The notes below the pieces were generated by a model. That model had not been told where the DNA came from and made no database searches. It saw only the letters and a program-made list of their open reading frames with translations. Below, in pieces: positions 5,925 to 11,676 of a stretch of 11,676 nucleotides of DNA. Position 1 is the stretch's first letter; every line of letters starts with the position of its first letter. Origin of the DNA: an uncultured Gemmatimonadota bacterium (GTDB taxonomy: Bacteria > Gemmatimonadota > Gemmatimonadetes > Gemmatimonadales > Gemmatimonadaceae); contig CAITQY010000275.1 in assembly GCA_903894655.1 (NCBI GenBank), positions 1 to 11,676 on the forward strand. The letters run 5' to 3'. A program made the position numbers and the translations under genes.

Positions 5925-6980
5925 CTACTTCACGCCGAGGTTCTTCTTGAGAAAGGCGATCGTCTTGGGCCAGCCGTCCTTGGTGGCGGCGAGGTTGGCC
6001 GCTTCTTCGGCTTCGTCGCGCGTGGCCTTGGGGTCATCCTGCGCGCGCAGGAAGCCGTGGGTGGCGCCTTCGTAGTTCGTGCCCGAGTAGTCCTTCTTCA
6101 TCGCCTTCATGATCGAATCGAGGGCGGGCATGGCGGCGGCGATGCGCGCGTCCTTCGAGCCGTTCAGCAGCATGACGGGCTTCGAGATCTTGGCGATCGA
6201 GTCGGTGCTGATGCTCGCGGGCACCGCAGCCGTGGTGGCCGTGGCGGGCGTGCCGCCGGTGGTGTACGGCAAGCCATAGAACGCGACGCCGCCCGAGAAG
6301 CCCTTCAGGCCGCCGTTCACGGCGTGCATGAAGACCGTCTGTCCGCCCCAGCAGTAGCCGATCACGGCGTACTTCTGCTGTGCACTGGGCAACATCATGG
6401 CGTAGTTCGCGGCGGCGCTGATCACGCGATTACGGTCGGCCGCGTTCACGCCGGCGATCAACTTGCGCGCAGAATCCGCGGGCAACTCCACGCTGCTCGG
6501 GCCCCCGCGCACTTTCGAGAGAAAATCGGGGGCGATGGCGATGAAGCCGTCGGCCGCCGCCTGGTCGGCTACGCCGCGGACCCACGTGGAGAGGCCGAAG
6601 ATCTCGTGCACGACCACCACGACGGGCGCCTTGGCGCGGCTGTTGGGGCTGGCCGGGTACACCACCCACGCCATGATGGAGTCGGCCGATCCGGCGTCCC
6701 ACGCGATCTTCACCCATTCGGCGTGACGCGGGCTGGCCTTGAGCCGTGCCGGCGCGCTGTTGCTGCTGGCGGGGAGCCCGGCGATGCCCTGCTGCGCGCC
6801 GGACGAGCGCATGGCGGGCATGGAGAGGTCGGCGGCGTTCATGTGCGCCATGTGGTCATCGGCCATGGCCGACGAGGCGAGCGCACCGGCGGTGCCGGGC
6901 GCTGAGCGCTGGAGCGTGCAGCCAGCGAGGATCGCGACGGTGGGCAGGGCCACGGCGATCAGGGAAATGCGGCGGGGCAT
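5925..6980 (-). CDS. Dienelactone hydrolase family lipoprotein
   Basis: A 351-residue alpha/beta hydrolase of the dienelactone hydrolase family, predicted to be an exported lipoprotein. The N-terminus MPRRISLIAVALPTVAILAG ends in a lipobox LAGC with Cys21 as the lipidation site. Residues 22-90 form a low-complexity linker with a Met/His-rich patch (MADDHMAHMN and LSMPAM, about 39-57). The catalytic domain shows HEIFG at 125-129 (Glu126), GYCWGGQ at 208-214 with nucleophile Cys210, Asp277 in NGSKDAR, and His308 in GATHGF. This is the complete Cys-Asp-His triad plus the Glu that primes Cys in this family. The family opens lactone or ester bonds; the physiological substrate is unknown here. The ATG at 6980 was chosen because AGGAAG lies five bases upstream and the signal begins there. 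It is separated from the upstream TonB gene by a strong terminator, so it needs its own promoter in 6981-7071, where I see no clear consensus. Confidence 0.9.
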   Translation of the reverse strand: MPRRISLIAVALPTVAILAGCTLQRSAPGTAGALASSAMADDHMAHMNAADLSMPAMRSSGAQQGIAGLPASSNSAPARLKASPRHAEWVKIAWDAGSADSIMAWVVYPASPNSRAKAPVVVVVHEIFGLSTWVRGVADQAAADGFIAIAPDFLSKVRGGPSSVELPADSARKLIAGVNAADRNRVISAAANYAMMLPSAQQKYAVIGYCWGGQTVFMHAVNGGLKGFSGGVAFYGLPYTTGGTPATATTAAVPASISTDSIAKISKPVMLLNGSKDARIAAAMPALDSIMKAMKKDYSGTNYEGATHGFLRAQDDPKATRDEAEEAANLAATKDGWPKTIAFLKKNLGVK

Positions 6981-7071
6981 GGGAGCTTCCTGGCAAAGGT
7001 GTGAGCGACACGCCAAATCTCAGCGTGGAGCGACGACTGCGCCAGTCGGATGGGACGCGTCAGGGACAACG

Positions 7072-7109
7072 CAAACGCGCCGCCACCGATGTCGGTGGCG
7101 GCGCGTTTG
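7072..7109 (-). terminator. Intrinsic terminator of the TonB-dependent receptor gene
   Basis: CAAACGCGCCGCCACCGA (7072-7089) is followed by two bases and then its exact reverse complement (7092-7109): an uninterrupted 18-base-pair GC-rich stem. In reality the loop must be at least 4 bases, so the innermost pair opens. Read on the minus strand it lies 35 bases after the receptor's TAA, and the descending arm runs into the T-rich GTTTGCGTTGT. That makes a convincing rho-independent terminator that isolates the receptor from the hydrolase gene downstream. On the plus strand the stem is followed by GTTTGTTGA, so it could also work weakly in that direction. Confidence 0.88.
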
Positions 7110-7144
7110 TTGACGGCGCAGGGACAACCCGCGCGAGCGCGCGC

Positions 7145-10100
7145 TTAGTTGAACGTGTACCGCACACCCAGCTGCATGCGCCACACGTCGGAGACGCCGG
7201 CCGTGTGCTGGTACGTGGTGTTGAGCAGGTTCGTGCCGAAGTTGCGGAGGCGATACTGCAACGCGCCGTTGGCATCCGCACCCTGCGGAATGAGCGGCGT
7301 GTTGGACACCAGGCGATCGCCGGCGCCCCACTTCTTGTTGATGAGGTTGTCGAGGTTCAGGATGTCGAACCGGATGGCGAGCGTGTTCCGCTTGCCGCCG
7401 ACATTCTGGAAGATCTCTTGCGTGATGCCGAGGTCGCTGCGGAACAACACCGGCAGGAACACCGCATTGCGCTCCGCATACTGGCCGCGGCGCGACGAGA
7501 GATACTTGTCCTGCGTGATATACGCTTCCCATGCCGCCTGCTGCTCAGCCACGGTGAAGGTGCGCGCCGCATTCGTGGTCACCACGCTGCCGGCAGCGTT
7601 TACACCGTACTGCTGGAAATTCATCTCCGCCGCGTTACGCGGGATGTAGATCAGGTCGTTCGCGCCCGCCGCGTCGCCATTGGCGTCGGCGCTGAACGTG
7701 TAGCTGCTGTTGCCCTGAGTACGCCCTTCGGTGAAGAGCGAGATCGACGTCGCACCGAACTTGAAGTACTCCTTGCGGTACGAAACGGCGAGGAACACGC
7801 GGTGTCCCGGCGAGAACGCCGAGAACTGCACGCCCGGGTTGTTCGGATCACCGGCCTGGGCGTTGGCCGTCCAGTTCGTGGACGCCGTCGAGCCCGGATC
7901 GTACGAGTTCTTCGACACGCCATACGAGTACGCCGACTTGGCATAGAAGCCGTTGGTGAACGACTTCTCGAGCGAGCCGGCAAGGTTGTACGAGTAGCCG
8001 GTGGTCGCGTTGCTGATCACGTAGGCCGCGGTCACGTTGTTGTTGACGCGGTTGTTGCCCGTCGTCCAGCGCGGACGCTTATCGGCGCCGGTGAACGCCG
8101 AGTTGGCGGCCGGCAGATTCGCATTGATGTAGTACGGGCCGTTCACTTCCTTGCCGTACAAGCCTTCAAGCGTACCGATAAAACCCCACGGCAAGCGACG
8201 ATCGACGGCGATGTTCGAGCGCCACACCTGCGAGAACTTGTAGTCCGGCGAGGTCACGTTGAGCTCATAGGTTGCCGCCGGCGCGCCCGTCACGGTGGTC
8301 GGCTTATACGTGTCCGGGTTCGGGTTGAACGGGCGCGTGGTCGTGTTGTCGCGCTGATCGAAGCCGGTGAGCACGCCCGTGTTGCCGAGCTGGTTGGAGA
8401 TCCAGACATACGGCGGCGTTCCGCTGAAGATGCCCGTACCGCCGCGTACGACGGTGCGACGATCGCCCTCCACGTCCCAGTTGAAGCCGACGCGCGGAGA
8501 AATGAGCAGGTTGGCGTCGGGCAGCTTGCCGGTGTTGTACTTCACGGCGGCGCCGGTCTCATCGCGGAAGGACAAGGCATTGGCCTGTGCGTTATTGAAG
8601 GCCGTGTTCTCGAACACCGGCACGTCGAGCCGCAATCCCATGGTGACCTTGAGGTTGCGCGTCGCACGCCATTCGTCCTGCGCATAGGCGCCGTACGTGT
8701 TCACACGCAGCGGCTGGATCGGCGCGTCGAGCCCCGGAATGTTGTTGTAACGCACCTGGAAGCGGCCGAGGGTCACCGGCGACGTCGTGCGCGTCGGATT
8801 GGCCAGGAAGCCGTTCGCGTCGGTATAGAAGTCGGCGAGCGAGTTGTACACGTACGCGCTCTGCAGGCCGGGCGAGAAACCGTTATCGGACTGGTAGCGC
8901 TGCGCGGTTACACCGAAGGTGAGGTCGTGCTTGTCGGTGTAGATGGAGAAGTTGTCCTGGAACTGCCACGTGTTGTACTTGAGCACGTTGTTCGGCGTGA
9001 ACGGCTCGAAACCGAACGAGAGATAGTTGGTGCCGTTATTGTTGATGTCCACGAGCGGGAACAGCGTACCCTTCGACTCGCGGCTTTCATCGTTCGTGGT
9101 GTATCCGGCGATGATCTGGTTCGACATGTTCGACCCGATCTGCGAGTTCAGTTCACCGATGAACGACCGCGCGTTTTCCTTGATGGCGTAACCGGAGTTC
9201 TGGAAGCTCATCGAGTTCAGGTTGTCACGACGGTTGCCGAGCGTACCGAGGGCGTTGGAGTTCGAGATCGGCACATCGGACTTGGACTCGAGATCGGAGT
9301 ATCGGAAGCTGAACTTGTTCCGGTCGTTCACGTTCCAGTCGATCTTGGCAATGATGCGCGTAGACGGCACGGCCAAATTGAAGCCCTGGGCCGGACCGGT
9401 CTCGTATTTGAACTTGTCCTTCAGGAAGGCGCTGAGGGTCGAAATGTCCGACTGCAGCACGCGCGTGGTGTTGCCCGCGATCGCCTGTCCGCCCGTGTTG
9501 GCCTGGAAGCTGGTGGCCGGCTGCGTCAGCTCGTCCGTTTCGTAGTCCACGAAGAAGAACAGCTTGTTCTTGATGATCGGACCGCTCACGTACCCGCCCG
9601 GCTGCGTGAACTTGAACGTGCCTTTATTGAAGAACACGCCGGCCGTGCTGTCGCCCACGAGCCCCTGGTTGCGCGTGGTGTAATACAGCGAGCCCTTGAA
9701 CTCGTTACCACCGCTCTTGGTCACGGCGTTCACGCCGGCGCCGGTGAAGCCGCCCTGACGCACGTCGAACGGGGCGATGTTCACCTGAATCTGTTCGATG
9801 GCGTCGATCGGGATCGGCGACACGCCCGTGCGGGCACCCGGCTGCGAGCCAAGGCCGAACGAGTTGTTGAAGAACGAACCGTCGAGCGTGATGTTGTTCA
9901 GCCGATTGTCCTGCCCAGCAAACGACGAACCGCTTGACTGCGGCGTGAGACGCGTGAAGTCGGTGATCGTCCGGCCAATCGTGGGGAAGGCCGCGATGGC
10001 GTCCTTTGAAATGGTGGTCGACGCACCAGTGATGCGCGAGCTGAGTGCGCCGCCGGTGGCCGTGACCTGCACCCCGGTCAGCGTGACCGCGACGGTCTTG

Positions 10101-10450
10101 AGCTCGAAGCTCACGTCGGTGGACGAGCCGAGGGTGACGTCAAGACCGTTCTGGGCCGTACGCTCGTATCCCACCGCCGCGGCGGTCACGGTGTACGGAC
10201 CACCGACGCGCATGGCGGGAATCAGAAAGCGCCCGTCCGCACGACTCAGGGCCTGATACGTGGTCCCGGACGGCTGGTGAACGGCGACCACGCGGGCCGC
10301 TGCCACGGCGCCCTTGTCGCTCCGGACCGTCCCACTCATAGAACCAGTGGTGACTCCCTGCGCCTGCAGCAGAGCGGTCGGCAGGGCCAGCAGGCACCCG
10401 AACGCCAGCGACCACGCTGCCCGCGTGAACTTCGTGAACCACGGCTTCAT
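7145..10450 (-). CDS. TonB-dependent outer-membrane receptor with carboxypeptidase-regulatory-like N-terminal domain
   Basis: An 1101-residue outer-membrane active transporter of the large SusC/OAR-like type. Signal peptide: residues 1-31 (KPWFTKFTR, then a hydrophobic core, then LLQAQ). A carboxypeptidase-D-regulatory-like beta domain follows at about 35-120 (GSMSGTVRSDKGAVAAARV, ADGRFLIPAMRVGGPYTVTA). A short link GVQVTATGG could serve as TonB-contact region, though no classical TonB box stands out. The plug is at about 145-260 (TIGRTITDFTRLTP, NNITLDGSFFNNSFGLG, IDAIEQIQVNIAPFDVRQGG, GAGVNAVTKSGGNEFKGS). The remainder, rich in aromatic and Asn residues in alternating strands, is the beta-barrel. 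It ends RYTFN, with the penultimate Phe typical of barrel assembly signals. The ATG at 10450 was chosen because AAGGAG sits six bases before it; an ATG at 10456 abuts the AAGGAG directly and is less likely. No SusD-like partner or sensor pair is adjacent, so the substrate cannot be inferred. Confidence 0.93.
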   Translation of the reverse strand: MKPWFTKFTRAAWSLAFGCLLALPTALLQAQGVTTGSMSGTVRSDKGAVAAARVVAVHQPSGTTYQALSRADGRFLIPAMRVGGPYTVTAAAVGYERTAQNGLDVTLGSSTDVSFELKTVAVTLTGVQVTATGGALSSRITGASTTISKDAIAAFPTIGRTITDFTRLTPQSSGSSFAGQDNRLNNITLDGSFFNNSFGLGSQPGARTGVSPIPIDAIEQIQVNIAPFDVRQGGFTGAGVNAVTKSGGNEFKGSLYYTTRNQGLVGDSTAGVFFNKGTFKFTQPGGYVSGPIIKNKLFFFVDYETDELTQPATSFQANTGGQAIAGNTTRVLQSDISTLSAFLKDKFKYETGPAQGFNLAVPSTRIIAKIDWNVNDRNKFSFRYSDLESKSDVPISNSNALGTLGNRRDNLNSMSFQNSGYAIKENARSFIGELNSQIGSNMSNQIIAGYTTNDESRESKGTLFPLVDINNNGTNYLSFGFEPFTPNNVLKYNTWQFQDNFSIYTDKHDLTFGVTAQRYQSDNGFSPGLQSAYVYNSLADFYTDANGFLANPTRTTSPVTLGRFQVRYNNIPGLDAPIQPLRVNTYGAYAQDEWRATRNLKVTMGLRLDVPVFENTAFNNAQANALSFRDETGAAVKYNTGKLPDANLLISPRVGFNWDVEGDRRTVVRGGTGIFSGTPPYVWISNQLGNTGVLTGFDQRDNTTTRPFNPNPDTYKPTTVTGAPAATYELNVTSPDYKFSQVWRSNIAVDRRLPWGFIGTLEGLYGKEVNGPYYINANLPAANSAFTGADKRPRWTTGNNRVNNNVTAAYVISNATTGYSYNLAGSLEKSFTNGFYAKSAYSYGVSKNSYDPGSTASTNWTANAQAGDPNNPGVQFSAFSPGHRVFLAVSYRKEYFKFGATSISLFTEGRTQGNSSYTFSADANGDAAGANDLIYIPRNAAEMNFQQYGVNAAGSVVTTNAARTFTVAEQQAAWEAYITQDKYLSSRRGQYAERNAVFLPVLFRSDLGITQEIFQNVGGKRNTLAIRFDILNLDNLINKKWGAGDRLVSNTPLIPQGADANGALQYRLRNFGTNLLNTTYQHTAGVSDVWRMQLGVRYTFN

Positions 10451-10798
10451 TCCCATCTCCTTTGAGTTAGATCGAGGGGGCTCGTGACCGGCTGATGGAG
10501 ACAGCGCACTGAGCCCTTCGGCCGACGCGGCGCGAGGCGACGCGAACGAGCGACGGCCAAAAATTACCAAGGGCCGGGGCCGCGAGAGAACGGGCCATGT
10601 CGCGAATTCGCAACGATGTGGCGCGGGTTCGCCCATTCTCAGTCCACTCCGTCCCCATTTGGATTCGGGTGGACCCGCCCAGCCGGAACAAAGCCGTCGC
10701 TGGGGACTGGCCTAACCCCAGCCAAGAGCTGAATTTACGGGGATTCTTCGCATTCTGGGAATTCCAAGCCCCTCTCCCTACACAACCCCGGACACCAC
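10451..10798. promoter_or_regulatory. Divergent intergenic region between the TonB receptor gene and hppA
   Basis: These 348 bases hold no gene I can support. For the receptor (minus strand), AAGGAG lies at 10457-10462 and an AT-rich patch at 10557-10572 (CCTTGGTAATTTTTGG on the minus strand) is the only plausible promoter core. It resembles but does not exactly match the TAnnTTTG -7 element known from Bacteroidota. On the plus strand there are small inverted repeats: GTCCAC/GTGGAC (10642-10647 with 10669-10674), GCGGGT/ACCCGC (10623-10628 with 10673-10678) and GCTGGGG/CCCCAGC (10699-10705 with 10716-10722). The last lies about 77 bases before hppA. Between it and the hppA start the sequence is CT- and C-rich, with no Shine-Dalgarno. 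A 101-codon open frame from 10597 overlaps hppA out of frame and looks spurious. Confidence 0.45.
10699..10722 (+). other. Small hairpin in the presumed 5' region of hppA
   Basis: GCTGGGG (10699-10705) and CCCCAGC (10716-10722) form a perfect 7-base-pair stem with a 10-base loop. It has no T-tract, so it is not a terminator. It may be in the hppA leader or an operator, or it may be incidental in GC-rich DNA. Confidence 0.3.
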
Positions 10799-11676
10799 GT
10801 GCTCGAGCAGTACGCTCTCGTCCTTGCCCTCGTGTGCTCGGCCGTCGCCATCGCCTACGGCATTCTTTCGGCCCGCTGGATCGTTTCGCTGCCCGCCGGT
10901 AATGCGCGCATGCAGGAGATTGCTGGTGCCATCCAGGAAGGCGCGGACGCCTACCTGAAGCGCCAGTACACCACCATCGCCATCGTCGGCGTGGTGCTCT
11001 TCCTCGCCGTCGGCTTCGGGCTCGGCAGCTGGGTGACCGCCGTCGGCTTCGCGATTGGCGCCGTGCTCTCCGGGCTGGCCGGCTTCATTGGGATGTTCGT
11101 GTCGGTGCGGGCCAACTCCCGCACCGCGCAGGCGGCGACCAGCGGCTTGAACGCCGCGCTCAACGTCAGCTTCAAGGGCGGCGCGATTACGGGCATGCTC
11201 GTGGTCGGCCTCGGCATGCTCGGCGTGGCCGGCTTCTTCATGTATGTGCTCGGCAACGGGACGGGTGAAGAAGCGATCCGCGCCGCGCTCGAGCCGATGA
11301 TCGGTCTCGCCTTCGGGTCGTCGCTCATCTCGATCTTCGCCCGCCTCGGCGGCGGCATCTTCACGAAGGGCGCGGACGTGGGCGCCGACCTCGTGGGCAA
11401 AGTCGAAGCCGGCATTCCCGAAGACGATCCGCGGAACCCGGCCGTGATTGCCGACAACGTCGGTGACAACGTGGGCGACTGCGCCGGCATGGCGGCCGAC
11501 CTGTTCGAGACGTACGCGGTGACGATCATCGCCGCGATGCTGGTGGCCGGTCTCTCGTTCGCCACCTACGGCAACACCGGCGTGCTGGATCCGCTGGTGC
11601 TCGGCGCGGTGTCGATCCCGGCGTCGATCGTGGGCACGTTCTTCGTGAGCGTGAAGCCGGGTGGCAAGATCATGAA
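10799..11676 (+). CDS. hppA: Membrane-bound ion-pumping pyrophosphatase, N-terminal 292 codons (cut by window edge)
   Basis: An integral inner-membrane pump that hydrolyses pyrophosphate and moves H+ or Na+ across the membrane; full-length enzymes have about 650-800 residues, so roughly 40 percent is present. The start LEQYALVLALVCSAVAIAYG is TM1, followed by ARMQEIAGAIQEGADAYLKR at about 37-55. Further helices span about 58-105 and 130-150. The diagnostic catalytic stretch reads GGGIFTKGADVGADLVGKVE at 184-203, then EDDPRNPAVIADNVGDNVGD at 208-227, then CAGMAADLFETYAVT. These segments carry the Asp/Lys-rich pyrophosphate- and magnesium-binding residues of the family. The residues that separate K+-dependent from K+-independent types, and most of those for Na+ versus H+, lie beyond the edge. 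The only usable start is GTG at 10799: the frame is closed by TGA at 10730-10732 and contains no ATG or other GTG before it. No Shine-Dalgarno is visible. Confidence 0.95.
   Translation, partial: MLEQYALVLALVCSAVAIAYGILSARWIVSLPAGNARMQEIAGAIQEGADAYLKRQYTTIAIVGVVLFLAVGFGLGSWVTAVGFAIGAVLSGLAGFIGMFVSVRANSRTAQAATSGLNAALNVSFKGGAITGMLVVGLGMLGVAGFFMYVLGNGTGEEAIRAALEPMIGLAFGSSLISIFARLGGGIFTKGADVGADLVGKVEAGIPEDDPRNPAVIADNVGDNVGDCAGMAADLFETYAVTIIAAMLVAGLSFATYGNTGVLDPLVLGAVSIPASIVGTFFVSVKPGGKIM

Noticed and set aside
6746..9937. A 1063-codon open frame on the plus strand
   Set aside because: It is antisense to the well-supported TonB receptor and hydrolase genes and runs through the terminator hairpin. 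It is dominated by Arg, Val, Ala and Gly with no recognisable motif. Long antisense frames are expected in GC-rich codon usage.
10451..10636. N-terminal extension of the TonB receptor beyond 10450
   Set aside because: It would place about 60 non-signal residues in front of an excellent signal peptide, and the AAGGAG six bases upstream of 10450 marks the true start.
10597..10902. A 101-codon plus-strand open frame from the hppA upstream gap
   Set aside because: It overlaps hppA out of frame by about 100 bases and becomes Arg-rich there, as expected for a shadow frame.
1..11676. CRISPR arrays, tRNA, rRNA, tandem repeats, toxin-antitoxin or defence genes
   Set aside because: I looked on both strands and saw no regularly spaced direct repeats, cloverleaf with CCA end, or defence-type motifs; all sizeable coding regions are accounted for by recognised families.

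Overview
The window is high-GC bacterial chromosome with dense housekeeping and metabolic genes. I see no phage, integrase, transposase, CRISPR, tRNA or rRNA. The gene set suggests a Gram-negative, didermic, chemoheterotrophic bacterium: exported proteins with Sec signals, a lipoprotein, and a large outer-membrane TonB-dependent receptor with an N-terminal carboxypeptidase-regulatory-like domain and a C-terminal RYTFN. High GC together with that receptor type, a membrane pyrophosphatase, and glgA divergent from glgC would fit Gemmatimonadota. This placement is inferred from overall flavour, not from a marker gene.

Layout. (1) 1-149: 5' end of glgC on the minus strand, cut by the window edge. 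(2) 150-260: divergent regulatory gap holding a possible 15-codon leader ORF. (3) 261-1703: glgA, glycogen synthase. (4) 1752-5588: a tight plus-strand run of four genes: an exported DUF1028 protein, an exported PEBP/YbhB-like protein, a PLP-dependent serine/threonine dehydratase and an MFS transporter. Stop and start codons overlap at two junctions and possibly at the third, so this looks like one translationally coupled operon. (5) 5589-5924: a gene-free convergent gap dominated by an imperfect inverted repeat with arms of about 78 bases, able to fold into a branched rod (5638-5881). (6) 5925-6980, minus: a dienelactone-hydrolase-family lipoprotein with a Met/His-rich segment. (7) 7072-7109: a near-perfect terminator hairpin. 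(8) 7145-10450, minus: TonB-dependent receptor. (9) 10451-10798: divergent gap. (10) 10799-11676: 5' part of hppA, membrane pyrophosphatase, running off the right edge.

How the genes work together. glgC and glgA supply ADP-glucose and polymerise it into glycogen from a shared divergent region. The four-gene operon pairs two exported proteins with a cytosolic amino-acid deaminating enzyme and a permease. A role in taking up and degrading small organic or amino acids is plausible but unproven. The TonB receptor, the lipoprotein hydrolase and hppA appear to be separate transcription units.

The most unusual object is the 244-base folded inverted-repeat element between the convergent MFS and hydrolase genes. 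Nothing in the coding content explains it, and it lacks the T-tract of an ordinary terminator. I found no clearly novel multi-gene system. The other observations are modest.
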